From: Cristatella mucedo
Lineage: Eukaryota > Bryozoa > Phylactolaemata > Cristatellidae
Assembly: GCA_009760855.2 (NCBI GenBank)
Contig: WPIO01000170.1
Coordinates: forward strand, 485,501 to 549,500
Direction of reading: 5' to 3'
DNA: 64,000 bases
Shown piece after piece: positions 1 to 11,147 of this stretch (positions are counted from its first letter, which is position 1; each line of letters opens with the position of its first letter). Below the pieces are notes generated by a model. It was not told where the DNA came from. It did no database searches and was given only the letters and a program-made list of their open reading frames with translations. The position numbers and the translations under genes are program-made.

Positions 1-296
1 TAATGGGGTTAGGGAGGTGACGATTTAAATCAAGAGAGGTGGTCTACCAAGAACTTGCCACGCCTACCCCCTGGTACGCCTACGTGTACTTGTACTGTCG
101 ATGGACCGAGGGATATAACGCCGTCATTAAATCGATTCAAAACATTGACTTTTTAAATATATGTATAAAATGTATGATTTTCATACGCTAATGCACGCTA
201 TGCTCGAAACTAAGCAAGACGAGCCAAAAGTCTTGGCTCACTTTGCTCTCCCATAGGCAATTGTGGTCCTCCCGCAGTCCTCCGCTCGCTATTTCT

Positions 297-298
<2 letters not shown>

Positions 299-366
<68 letters not shown>
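299..366. repeat. (CT)n microsatellite, about 68 bp
   Basis: An uninterrupted run of CT dinucleotides. No gene signal lies next to it. Confidence 0.97.
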
Positions 367-369
<3 letters not shown>

Positions 370-1870
370 GTAAACTATTAATCAAGAGTTGCACTGCCTT
401 TTACAAGCCGTTTTGAACTATCCAAATGTATCTTTACAAATGTTAAGGCAATGCAGAATGTAGTCAGTGATTAGCCACTAATCTCTGGGTCAGGACGCAC
501 GACATAGCGGTCCAGTTATTGTGTAAAACCTCGCCAAGGGCTCTACCAATGTTTACTAAATTTGAAGCTGTAGTAGGAGCTTATAATTCGTATCCAGAGC
601 TAATAATTAGTATTCGTATTCATATGCCTCTATTACTTAACTGACTGAGATCTCAATCGAGAGCACGGAATGCTATACTTAGGATCAAATACTTCTATAC
701 GAAACTAAGCGACCACCACCTCGCTGAGGGCATTATAAAATGAGTGTTTTTATCCCTAAAATTAAGGTTTCATTGATTTAAGGTCAAATTCGATTCTAAG
801 GCATCTTCGAGTATATCTTCTGATTGCCGTTTGTTTTCAATTGCTCTCGCACTGTGCGTTGTGCAGTGCCATAAAAGCGAGTATAGGACTACTTTCAAAC
901 AAACTCGAAGAGCTGAAAACTATAAGAACACCCATACGATTATACGGACCTCCTACAAAAGACTTCATCTATGAATAAATGCCGCATTACGAAATCTAAG
1001 AACGGAGAGGCGGAAGGTGCATTTTTGGTGAATTTATAACCCTTGATTTAGAGCGAGGAGGCAGAACTGACGTCTGCCTAGTGTGCTTGCTTTTAATGTC
1101 AAGTGCGATGTGGGTGCAGGCGTAGCCTTGTGGTGATAGGGCGAAGTTTTTGAGACATGTGTCCTAGTTTTCAAAAATAATGAGACAGAACCTAAATATT
1201 TGGCCCTTCAGCTTTGGTGTACTTCTAGGTGAGTTTTTAGGATTTCCGGGAATGAAGCAGATGGAGCGAAGGTAGCTCAGTGAGAAGCCGGGGACGCGAA
1301 ATTGCACTCACCTCAGTGGTACTATTACTTGATGGCTGTGGATGCTTTAAGTCGAAAAAATTTAGTGGCGCTTTCACTGATATGTTACTTTAATACTTTC
1401 ATCGAACAAGTTTTACTTCTTGAGACTAGTCGGAGAAGCTCAGCATTGGACCCTACAATCAAGGTATATAGATGAGAGCATTTAGGTCGTTCTGTTTGAG
1501 GAAGGGTGGCCTTCTCTCCACTGCCGCATTTGTGAAATTTGAAACTTAATCAGCAATATCTTTCACGCTTTCTGACTTACTGCTCTCGTCTAAAGATGGC
1601 CGATCCCTTCCGGACGGGTAGGAAAAAGGAATTCATTGCTGCGGAATTGGCGTTGGATACGAGAATGCGTGGGTACACACATGATGGGAGGACGCTCTCA
1701 GGCCAGTTCGACGTTTGGAAAGTTCGAGGATGCAGAAATAAGTAGCAGTTTAGTGAACTGTCAATCTCTTCTCACCAACTTGATTGGATAAAAACTGTAT
1801 TGGTTTTTGTCTGCCCTTTATCAGCTTGCAAACATACCAGAACTACACGTACGCATACGTTCTCTCTGTC

Positions 1871-1872
<2 letters not shown>

Positions 1873-1932
<60 letters not shown>
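1873..1932. repeat. (CT)n microsatellite, about 60 bp
   Basis: A pure CT run. It keeps several frames open on both strands, giving serine-leucine and arginine-glutamate repeat proteins that are not real. Confidence 0.97.
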
Positions 1933-1936
<4 letters not shown>

Positions 1937-3120
1937 TTCCTCTGTTCCACGCGCCATTGCAAAACGGCAACATTTCACAACAGCTACTTAGAAAAAAGGA
2001 AAAGTGAGCAGAATTTAATCGTGCCAACGTATCGCAGGCAACAGCAAGAAAAACAGGCAACAAAGGAAGCTACTCAGCGCTGCACGGCCGAAATTCAACT
2101 GAAACGCCTAATATGACCGATTCTTTAATTAAAAAAGACTTAGGGAGAATCCCAAGAGCTTCGTGCTAGCTAAACTCAGCAAATTCTTCACATATGACAA
2201 GGTCTGAAACATAAAGAAACTGAATCTTTGATTCGAGAACTACACGACCCATGTTGAAGCACGGAGTCGCTGCCCGACTGGGGCAGCCCGACTGGGCTGG
2301 GATCTCTTATCAGGCTGAGCTTATAAGTAGGTCAGCGGACGAGCATACCCGTAGTGTAATGTAGCAGAGAAATTGACCGTGATTTTTCATGTACATACGC
2401 TAGCTACCAAATATTGTGCAACCTTTTCCGTGTATTGAGAAGCAGCTGTTCACATTATCTTCAAAGAGTTCTCTTGCTGTAGTCGCATGTGAAATAAGGT
2501 ACCAGGGGCTTGTCTTGATCCCAAATTGACACGCTTTGCATGCACTCGTTTGCTGTGCAGGTCGCGTGCATGCTAACAGACGCCTTCACGGATTAGGTTT
2601 TCACTCTAGTCTTGATAAATAGTCCGTATAGGTGGCCAAATGCTTCTTCTGGGGCTGGCAATCTCTTGACGGTATGGCATTGAAAAGGAGCAAGTCTTGC
2701 TCGTCCTAATCTGCTCAACATAAACTACAGCGCTCGTTTGATACACGTGTACTCTACATGTCCCATCGATTCCTTATCGTACAAAGTCTTTATTTATATA
2801 TATAATGTAGAAGACAAGTTTATTTGACTTCAGCGGACGGTTACAGATATTCACTGGCGGCCATGACGTACGTCAACGGCTCTCTGGCGAAGAGCTCAAA
2901 TCGGCTCCAATACCAATGCCGAGTCTAGAGTCACAACTGCCTGCCTATCGCAAGGCGCAGGCTTGTATGCGGCCTCGGCCATAGCTATCGCGTGATTGAG
3001 GTAAACCAATTCTCAGCCATAATCCGGCTGGTTTAGTTGGCGCCACCGGTTCACTACATTTGCAAAGGCATGCTACAGAATATTTTAGTCATTACAACCT
3101 AATGTAGTGTAATGTAATGT

Positions 3121-3790
3121 AATGTATCTCCGTCTGTAACTCCACAAAGTCATAAAGACCAGGTGGGTGTTACGCAGGAGAGCTTTGTATAGCGCACTCA
3201 CAGCCTAAGCGGCTTTCGGTACGCATTCGGTACCCAACAGACTTCGTCTCACGCAACAAAGAGAAAGTGGGAAGCATAGCAGAGTCAGGAGAGCAGTTGA
3301 GTTAGTGAGTAGCATAGAAGTAGCAGCTAAGGACCGCTGAAAAGAATGTGCCATAGTTGGCAGTAGGAGAGTAGTTGTCGGTGCGTAAGAATTGTGGAAG
3401 CGAGTTCCACAGTCTAGGACCTGCAGAGCTAAAGCTTCTGTCGCCAACGGTCTTTAAGCCCGAGGAATAAAACAGCTTATCTATTGTCCACGCAGAACCT
3501 GAGGGCGCGAACAGGCTGAAACCGAGGCAGCAGTTCAGCTGGGTACGAAGGAGACAAGCCGTGGTGGACCTTGTGGGTCGGCGTAAGAACATTAAGCCAA
3601 CCGCAATGGGATCGTCCAGGGTTTCGCTTCAGGCTCTCCCACAAAAAGGAGAAGCCGAGCTGCAGAATCTCCCAAAGACGCGATCCAATAACTTTACAAC
3701 CGCGTTTAAGAGACCGCTTGAGCTGGGGTGGGAGACACTCCTTCCCTGTCCGCAGAACTAACATGCCTCCAGAAGGGGCCGCCACTTTTT
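3121..3790 (-). mobile_element. L2B LINE, 3' fragment (reverse)
   Basis: In reverse orientation this is the C-terminal end of the reverse transcriptase ORF plus the 3' UTR of the L2B family. The coding part carries the SFSSAGPRLWNSLPQFLRT motif typical of RT C-termini in the L2/CR1 group. The 3' end is the tract of AATGT/ATTAC repeats at about 3100-3125. It is 5'-truncated and frameshifted. Confidence 0.85.
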
Positions 3791-4206
3791 CTAGAGGTAG
3801 ATGGCGTATTTAACGAGGGAGATTTTAAAGAGGGGCGTGCCGACGGACGAATCTTCTGGGAAAGCTCGATGCACAGCTTTGCGGTCAGGCTCTACGGCGG
3901 TGCCATCGCGAGTACGGGTACAATGTGCGAAGGTACGCGTTCCTTTAGAGCTCCAATTTCCTTTTGAACGCACGGAGCGGCGGCAAAATATTTTATAATA
4001 ATTATTATAAGACATTTGTATCGATACATCAGAGAACTAAATCGAATTCTAGGAACCTAATATGCGCTGTGCAGGACGCATGTCAGTAGGGTCAGTGATA
4101 TATGACACTAACAGCGTCAACTCGCATGAGCATACAATAGATAGTGTACGCGGACTTACCGAGCGGCGAGGTACCTGTGGGGTTTCAGCTCTTTTTTTAT
4201 TATGTC

Positions 4207-4330
4207 TAGTCAGGGTATATCATGACGTCGCATCAGTTAGGAGTGAGCTCCAGGCTTGGGAGTATAAGAACTTAAGTGACCGTCACCAGAAGATTTTGAA
4301 TTAGTTAAAGGCACAGCTAAACGACTTGAC
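4207..4330 (-). mobile_element. L2A LINE, small reverse fragment
   Basis: The bases around GTCATGACG, GAGTTCCAGGCTT and GGCACAGCTAA correspond to the C-terminal RT/3' region of L2A in reverse, but diverged and short. Confidence 0.5.
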
Positions 4331-4426
4331 CCAGAAGAGCTGGCGGTACTGTAGTTCGTATGTATGTATTGTATGCAGGCTGCTCTGATAAGCCACTGGT
4401 GAGCTGTTAGAAGCACCACCGAGAGG

Positions 4427-4622
4427 GGCCGGTGCACTGCCGTGGTCTGCCTGTGATGTGGTATGGACACAGGCCGGTAACCAGCTGGTGGCCAGATGGT
4501 GGATTCACCATCAGGGTCGGCCAGTGCACTGCTGCGGTTCGCCTTTGATGTGGCATGGACCAGCTGGTGGCCAGATGGTGGATTCACCATCAGGGTCGGC
4601 CGGTGCACGGTTGTGGTCGATG
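4427..4622. repeat. Minisatellite, about 2.3 copies of a 79-92 bp unit
   Basis: The first unit (4427-4518) and second unit (4519-4597) both begin GGCC(G/A)GTGCACTGC and end with the same run from CAGCTGGTGGCCAGATGG to CATCAGGGTC. The second lacks 13 bases near its middle. A third partial unit begins at 4598. Confidence 0.85.
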
Positions 4623-4759
4623 AATCATCGGAGTCGACCAGGGGACGGGGCAGTCGTGTGAGAGCAGGGGCCGAGGGGAGCCGTGCGCTCTGCGGCTCCG
4701 TGCGTTAGTGATAAACTGTCAGTGTTGGGCATCGGCTATCTCTCTGCTGTGCGAACAAA

Positions 4760-5153
4760 CAACAGGTACGATGTATAGCCTGATTTGAAAGTAGTTCGGA
4801 TAGATAAAGTGACAAAGTGAGTGTCAAAGCCTTGAAGACGATACGATAAACTGACTGATGGGAAGCCGTCGCAGGTCGATGAGAAGCGGTTTAACGGAGA
4901 AACTGCAACGCTCGTGACCGATAAGCCTAGCTGCTGAGTTTCGCAACAACCGTAAACGCCATATTGCACAGTCCGGAGCACCAGCAAGTTGTGAGTTACA
5001 GAAGTGGAGAAGGGATTTAAGCAATATGTGTACCAACTTGGATGTGGTTTTTTCCGTATAAGTAGGCCAATTTTTTTTGCAACGCTGCGTAACTGAAAGT
5101 AGACCAAATTGACTGTGGGGCCGATGTGGTAGTCTAGCAAAAGGTCACTTTGG
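4760..5153 (-). mobile_element. Degenerate L2A-like LINE fragment (reverse)
   Basis: The reverse strand reads CNSQLAGAPDCAIWRLRLLR then NSAARLIGHERC, matching the CNSLLTGLPACAIRRLQLVQ region of the L2A RT C-terminus. It stops at GGTCACTTTGG, where SINE1 begins. Confidence 0.8.
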
Positions 5154-5280
5154 TCCAGTGGTTAAGGTGTTTGCCCCGACTAAGTTCTGGCTGAGGTCGT
5201 GGGCTCGAGCCCCGAGGCATATGTGAAATGCCTGAATAGAGATTGAGTTCTCTTGGGGCGCTATATAAATGAATTATATC
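5150..5280 (+). mobile_element. SINE1: tRNA-derived SINE with L2-type tail
   Basis: A box A-like segment (TGGTCCAGTGGTTAAGG) and box B-like segment (GGGCTCGAGCCCC at 5201-5213) form a tRNA-related head with internal pol III promoter. The tail, ATAGAGATTGAGTTCTCTTG then GGGCGCTATATAAATGAATT, matches the stem-loop at the 3' end of the L2A LINE. This is a SINE that shares its partner LINE's tail. It is not a working tRNA because no acceptor stem can be drawn. Confidence 0.85.
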
Positions 5281-5553
5281 AATTATATTAACACTCAGAT
5301 TCCATTAATATGCTGTGTGAGATATGGTAGCCTAGCCAGTTAGTTTTGTTGCAATTCACTTTGAAATGTTTTTCAGACATCCTGGTAAGAATGCAAGCAA
5401 TAAATACACAGGCATTTAGCTAACGAAGCACGGGAATTTTTTCTTAATAATTAAGCTTTTTAATAATGAATAAACTAATAAGAATCACTAATGAGTACCT
5501 TCCGAAGCAATTCGCCTGGTGATGGCCTACAACAACCGCGCCGTTTCAGTTTG
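5281..5553. other. Stretch with no recognisable feature
   Basis: AT-rich sequence between SINE1 and the hAT element; nothing identified. Confidence 0.5.
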
Positions 5554-5561
5554 CTCTAGCC
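5554..5561. repeat. Left 8-bp target-site duplication of the hAT element
   Basis: CTCTAGCC, identical to 5749-5756 on the other side. It contains the CTAG core often seen at hAT target sites. Confidence 0.9.
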
Positions 5562-5748
5562 CAGTGGTTCTCAACCTTCCTAATGCCGCGACCCTTCAAC
5601 ACAGTTCCTCATGTTGTGGCGACCCCTGACCATACAATTTTTGTGTGTAAAATATGGAAATGCGTGTTTTCCGATGGTCTCAGGCAACCCCTGCGAAAGG
5701 GTCGTTTGACTCCCAAAGGGGTCCCTACCCACAGGCTGAGAACCGCTG
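5562..5748 (+). mobile_element. 187-bp non-autonomous hAT element resembling SPIN/URR1 (Charlie group)
   Basis: The element begins CAGTGGTTCTCAACCTT and ends AGGCTGAGAACCGCTG, imperfect inverted terminal repeats of the Charlie-like hAT type. It is flanked on both sides by the same 8 bases, CTCTAGCC (5554-5561 and 5749-5756), and 8-bp duplications are the hAT signature. The interior includes TTCCTAATGCCGCGACCC near the left end and TTTTCCGATGGTCTCAGGC near the right end, which I recognise from SPIN and the rodent URR1 consensus. There is no coding capacity, so it is an internally deleted MITE mobilised by a transposase from elsewhere. SPIN is known for horizontal transfer between tetrapods and some invertebrates. 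The family name is from memory; structure and TSD are seen directly. Confidence 0.88.
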
Positions 5749-5756
5749 CTCTAGCC
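5749..5756. repeat. Right 8-bp target-site duplication of the hAT element
   Basis: CTCTAGCC, a perfect copy of 5554-5561. No base has changed since insertion, although 8 bases say little about age. Confidence 0.9.
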
Positions 5757-6099
5757 TGATTCAGACTGAAGGAGCTGAATGAGCGATGTTTATTCATTCT
5801 ATAGCCCGCGAAACCTCGATAGTCATTTCCGGGTGACAATTATGTTTCGATTAAGGGCTACCAAGCTGAAAAAGCAACTGAAGAGTCTTGTCAGACGGCT
5901 AGACCGGCGCTGATCCGGCGCACCCGTTTGGTCTTAGTTTGCAAAGGGACTATTGGGTTCGCTGTACTCGCAGCGTCGCCCAGCTCTTCCGAAGGAACCT
6001 TTAGAGCTATAACAACGAAGAACACTCGGGAACTCACTGTACCATCCATGGCTGGGGTCGGCCAGCATGGCCACTAGCGCCCGCGTGGCTGTTTGCGAT

Positions 6100-6420
6100 T
6101 TGTAATAAACAGCCGTGTCGCCCGCGCGGTCTTCTGGTTTGTGCAATTGCTCGCACGTATTCAAGCTTAGCAGAGGTCGATCGATCGCGTCGAGTGTTGG
6201 AGCTCAAGGTCGCGCTGAGCGGCTACTCACCGCGGGCGTCGAGGGCGGACTACCTGCGCCGCTCCTCGATCGCTGCATCTTGCGACCAGCGCTCGCGATA
6301 GCGCTCTGAGTGACGCACCGTGAGAGCCGGCCGACCGCCCCGGTTGACCGACTTTTCACGGAGGGCTAGGGGGCGCTATCGAAGGCAGAGGGCGAGATGC
6401 CACGATTGGCGTGCTGCAAG
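6100..6420. promoter_or_regulatory. CpG-dense patch of unknown role
   Basis: The stretch is dense in CpG, with several CGATCG, GCGCTCGCG and GCGC words, in contrast to its flanks. It could be a promoter of a gene not otherwise visible. No exon or conserved reading frame supports this on either strand. Confidence 0.35.
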
Positions 6421-7310
6421 TTCAGGAAATGGGAACGGCGATTTTCTTGACGGATAAAACGGCTGTGGTGGCGGATTTCAACAGGAGGGCCCTGAAATGC
6501 GTGCCGTGCCTACTGTCAGGATCGAGGTTACTAATCAACTCCTAACAATAATCTATGCTTTGTTGATCCTCTAGTTTTTAGTAAGCTAATCCGTTGTCCA
6601 TCGCTGATGTCGTATTTGAATAGATAACTTGCTGTGATAATTGCAGTAGTATTACGCCGGTAAAGCAACGGATGGTGTAATAAGCAATGAGTACAGGAGA
6701 GATAATGTGCTGATTTGCATATGTAGCAGCAACGCGCACTCTCTTAGCTGAAATTGAACGTTGAAATGCTAGAACTTCACATCGCAATGAACTTCAAAGG
6801 GTTTCTCAAAGGGTGGCCACAGAATTTTAGCAGCCTGCGCTAGCCCTTTTGCTTTTGCCTGAAGCGATGACTGACGCTTCCGGCGCTTCCGCTTGGACCG
6901 GATGAGCTGGCGTATGGGAAAGTTTCAAGCGTGAGCATGACCGACCGGAAGTCGGGCAGCACCTGCCTTTAGTAAGTGACGGACATGCGTAACTAGAATC
7001 TGCCGGAGGCTCACGATATAGTCAATAAAAACTTGAGCTCGACAGTCAGTGGGGTCTGCTCACCCGCTAGGTCAGCGGACGCTCAAGCGTGCCTCCCAAA
7101 GCAAAGTGAACATTTTCCACGACCATCGTGAGTGCAAGCTAGTAATGATGATACAATCTCTGTATAGCACCATCGGATAACTTAATCTCTTTATAAGAAC
7201 TGTGAATGCGCTGTAAGGGAAGCGTGTCAATTCCGAATGTAGCAACACGCACGAAAGCGTCAGCTGGCCAGCAGGCTAGCGACAAAAATCTAGCGATCTC
7301 TTCAATAAAG
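6421..7310. other. Stretch without recognisable gene
   Basis: No conserved exon, RT fragment or SINE head identified. Confidence 0.45.
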
Positions 7311-7466
7311 GTGAATGTAAATGTAATTCATTTGTACAGCGCCCCAAGAGAACTTAATCTCTATTCAGGCGCTTTACTTGTGCCTCGGGGCTCGAGCCCG
7401 CGACCTCAGCCAGACTTTGGTCGGGGCGAGTACCTTATCCGCTGGACCAAACCAGCTAGGCATTCA
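7311..7466 (-). mobile_element. SINE1 copy (reverse)
   Basis: The reverse complement of the 5150-5280 element: tail stem-loop (CAGCGCCCCAAGAGAACTTA) first, then box B (GGGGCTCGAGCCC) and box A (TCCGCTGGACCA). It is the second full-length copy and shows that the tRNA head plus L2 tail is a real family structure. Confidence 0.85.
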
Positions 7467-7660
7467 ATGCACTTACCAGAGAATTATGGAGTTTTTCGTT
7501 CAAGGTTCCCTACTAGACCAGAAAAAAATATTTAGCGTGTAATTTCGCATCAATCGTTAACCGAAACCCAAGAGTGACGAGTTACAGAAACCAAGATGAG
7601 TCTGAAAAATGCTTGGAAAACGTCGCGAATGCATTACGTTTTTGGTGATTATCTGCCGTT

Positions 7661-7689
7661 AATATATATATATATATATATATATATAA
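7661..7689. repeat. (TA)n microsatellite, 29 bp
   Basis: A simple TA run. Confidence 0.95.
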
Positions 7690-7719
7690 CGCTCAATTTA
7701 CCGATTTCATGCGTTTAAG

Positions 7720-7950
7720 CTTGCTATTGCTACTTCCATGCTACTCACTACCTCAAACTGCTCTCCTGACTAGTATGCTTCCCACGTTCTCTTTGTTTCG
7801 CGAGACGAAGTCTGTTAGCTACCAAATGCGTACCGAAAGCCGCTTAGGCTGTGAGTGCACAATGCAAAACTCTCCTGCGTAACACCCATATAGTCTTTAT
7901 GACTTTGTGGAGTTACAGAAGGAGATACATTGCAGTACATTACCGCACAT
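7720..7950 (+). mobile_element. L2B LINE, 3' UTR fragment
   Basis: It matches the L2B 3' UTR shared with 26050-26257, including GAGACGAAGTCTGTT, AGCCGCTTAGGCTGTGAGTG and CTTTATGACTTTGTGGAGTT. It ends in ATTAC-type repeats at about 7930-7950. Confidence 0.85.
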
Positions 7951-8002
7951 TTTCTCACCAGTGATCTACACGCTTCCTTTCCAGCGTAGGTAAAGTAAGT
8001 AG

Positions 8003-8260
8003 CCGATGTCAAGATCCTCGGCTAGGCTTACAGGTCATTTCATTCGATTGCACCAGGCTGCCAATCACAGCTTCCTGCTCGTTCAGAGCGAACTCTCATC
8101 AAGCGTCCGCTCCTCAGCATCTCGTCATCTCGGAGTCCTTCGTACTCGATTGAAATCTTTTGGCGATCGAGCCTTCAGCTCGTCTGCACTGACAGTCAGG
8201 AACTCGCTTGTAGCTACTGTAATTACCTGCGTTGACCACGCAAACTTTTAAGTCTCACAT
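8003..8260 (+). mobile_element. Degenerate LINE RT C-terminal fragment
   Basis: The translation LRTRLKSFGDRAFSSSAL is the conserved end of L2-group RT ORFs. The rest is too decayed for family assignment. Confidence 0.65.
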
Positions 8261-9045
8261 AAGCAAACACCTGCACTGGTCAGCTTTTCTTCGGCCCAGT
8301 GAACCAGTCTCTGTTTTTGCTCCGTAGGGCTTTGCGTGAGTACCCGTGCATTATTCGATGCATGTTACTTGACAGATGTATTATTAACGGGTGGACGTGA
8401 CAGAATCTGGTATAATGAACATGAGCGTCTTCATGTTTGCTGTAGAAATCTGGCCCCAATGTGACACTTGCTTGCTTTTTCATGCTCGATACTGTGCATG
8501 TCGCCAACCCTTGATTATTCATTCTTTTGTAGCTCGTTTAAAAGACCTTAAATACAGCTTTCCCTAGGGATAATATTCAAGATATCAATTATTTTTTATC
8601 ATTATTTGTAAATGAAAGAGACTTAGTCTCTCTGGGGGCTCTATCAACATTTCTACAGAAGCGGACGAACGTATTATCAAGTGCAATATAATTACTATTA
8701 TTATTATTACTTATTATAACTGATATTAACCACTAGCATTAGAGGAAGTAGAACAGCTGCTCACCACAAATATTTTGAGTGAACCTTTAACGAATAATAT
8801 GACTTTTCAGTCTTGATAGTAATCGCACAGCAATCACATGATTGACAATGAAAAGGCCCGCATTTGGTGCTCTTCGAGAAATTCCAAGCTATACCTCAGT
8901 CTCAATCAGCGACAGCTTACCGATCCCTGTCATCACACATGGCGCTAAAAATCCTCTCAGCTTTCACACGGCGTTTATTGGAAGGGAAATCGCAGGCAGA
9001 GTTCGCTATCTCAGGATTTCAGATTCGAGCCTACCATGAGCTCTA
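8261..9045. other. Stretch with little recognisable content
   Basis: A possible very old L2 tail (AGAGACTTAGTCTCTC with ATT repeats, about 8600-8710) is the only signal seen. Confidence 0.35.
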
Positions 9046-10104
9046 TTTGATCCCTCCCAGCCTTCGAGCACCTCAAATTCTCTAAACTCACTTGCTGCAT
9101 GCATTGATGACATACGCACATGGATGGCAGCAAATTTTCTAAAACTAAACAATGACAAAACTAACTTACTAGTTATGAGCAAACCCAGTGTGATTCAGAA
9201 ATTGGAAAGGCTGACGCTCAAAATTGGCTCTGCCAGCATATCTCCTGTCAAATCAGCTCGAAATCTAGGTGTCATATTCCAAAGTGACCTCTCGTTAGGC
9301 GACCATATCAGCTCCACGGTCAAATCTGCCTATTTTCAGCTTCATAATATTGCTAAAATTCGGGCTTGTTTAGATAAGGATACCACGTCTAAGTTGGTCC
9401 ATGCATTCGTGACATCTCGTCTCGACTTCTGCAACTCACTGCTTACTGGCCTACCGGCATGTGCGATCAGGCGATTGCAGCTGGTGCAAAACTCTGCAGC
9501 TAGGCTTGTCTGTCGTGAGCGTCGCAGTTGCCACATTACTCCACTTCTCGCCGACCTGCACTGGCTACCAGTCAAGCAACGGATTGACTTCAAGGTTTTG
9601 TCGCTCACTTTTAGGTCCCTTCATTCTATGGCTCCAGCCTATCTCTCCGACATACTCCCCCATCAGGCCAAGCATCGTACCACCCGCTTTTCGGAATCCA
9701 ACAGTCTACAAATACCTCGTACAAACCTCAAATCCTTTGGAGACCGTGCATTTAGTTCATATGCTCCCAAAGCCTGGAATTCCCTCCCGACTTGCTTCAC
9801 AACATCTCCTGACCTGACTACATTTAAAAGGAACTTAAAAACACCTATTTAGGACAGCATTTAGTGGGTCCCTGTGATTCGTCCTTGATGTGCTTATGCG
9901 TGCTGACACTGTGCATGCTGCCACTAACCACATTTGCATGCTGACCCTGTGCATGTCACCCCTAACCATGTTATTCATTTTGTTTGTTTTTCAAGCATGA
10001 TTTTACTTACCATTTAAATGCATTTCCCTTTGCAGCAAATGTAAAGCGCCTAGAAAGAGATTAAGTTCTCTGAGAGCGCTTTATCAAGTACATTATTATT
10101 ATTA
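9046..10104 (+). mobile_element. L2A LINE, 5'-truncated young copy
   Basis: The copy begins abruptly at TTTGATCCCTCCCAGCC within the RT domain and keeps an open frame of about 242 residues (9124-9852) to the RT C-terminus. The 3' UTR has the GTAAAGCGCCTAGAAAGAG stem-loop and ends in (ATT)n. It is nearly identical to 16785-17810, so both are recent. The frame ends just short of the usual C-terminus through a small deletion near 9842. Confidence 0.92.
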
Positions 10105-11147
10105 ACGTTTAAATGGCCTTCGTGGAATTATCCTTAATGTTACCTCAAGCTGTGACCGCCTTTTAGTTTAAATAGCTATGATATCATACATCTTATCACA
10201 TCAGTGACTAGCCATTCTCATTATTTCAACTGCATTAGTTTGTACGCCGCCAAGAGCAGGTTTTAGACTGGTCACGCGCTATTCTGAGGCTTGGATTTAT
10301 TACGCCATTTTATTATTGTCTATGCATATTTACCGCTCAATATACTGATAGAGCCAATATAATGACAGGCGATACGTCGGTTGACCAAGCTTGAATCAAT
10401 TAGCTCAGCTAATCAACCAATCAATATAAAAATCAATTAGCCCAGTGCCATTGTTTCGAATGCACTCGCCTGAATTAATTTCGTCACCTGACTTTGCAAG
10501 GATCGCTCAAAGCCCATGTCCTACTCATACGTTCTAAATCGAATTCCGAAATAGCTAAAACCACGAATTCAGCAAACTTGTGCATGATTCTTTTGAATAA
10601 GGCTGGATGTTGAAACAATGACTCTGCTTGCTGCACCTTGTTAGTAAGCCTAAATTACCTTCTGCTAGCAGGGATGTTAGCCATTAAGGCTCTTCTGCCA
10701 CTATATAAGCGAGGTTTTAAATCAGCTAACTTTAAATTTTAACTTCTTGTGCAATTTCCCTGTTACTAAAGAGAACCTGCTGTAGAACACCAGAGTCGGC
10801 TGCGTCGACTCCCAGCTGCTAGTACACTGCCCTTGTATACAAAGGCTGACGCGATAAAGTTCACAGTACTTTAAGTTCCTCTACCCACAGCCAGTGCAAC
10901 ATTTCTCGCCTTCTAAATTTAGAGAGACGAAGCTGACGTCCATGATTGCGAGTGGGATTAATGCACATGGTTTTGACTTCATTCAGACTCGGCGTGATGA
11001 TGGCTGTGAGCAAATTTTAATATTGAGAATTTAGCCTACGGTGGAAGCTTTCAGAAAGATTCCTACTCTTCAAATGGTTTTGGTTAGGTCTGGCTTTGCA
11101 GGCCTTCGTCGATCAACTTCTCTGTATGTAGAAATAAAAGCGACAAA
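10105..11147. other. Stretch without recognisable gene; SINE2 tail fragment at about 10660-10740
   Basis: The only feature seen is a fragment with AGCCATTAAGGCTCTTCTGC and AAATCAGCTAAC, which are SINE2 tail words. Confidence 0.4.

Larger units (their letters stand above)
1..3120. other. Stretch without recognisable gene
   Basis: Apart from the two CT microsatellites I see no exon with conserved residues, no RT fragment and no SINE head here. Short open frames such as 1539-1745 have no recognisable domains. Confidence 0.5.

Noticed and set aside
1772-2116. Open frames on both strands over the CT repeat (serine-leucine and arginine-glutamate rich)
   Set aside because: A dinucleotide repeat has no stop codons, so the frames are open by composition only.
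5150-5280. Working tRNA genes at the SINE heads (also 15143-15330, 59742-59925)
   Set aside because: Boxes A and B are present, but no acceptor stem or normal anticodon arm can be drawn and the sequences continue into SINE bodies.
9342-9608. Antisense frames over RT copies (also 17082-17348, 16770-17063, 52384-52626)
   Set aside because: They are reverse-strand shadows of the RT coding frame and recur only because the LINE recurs.
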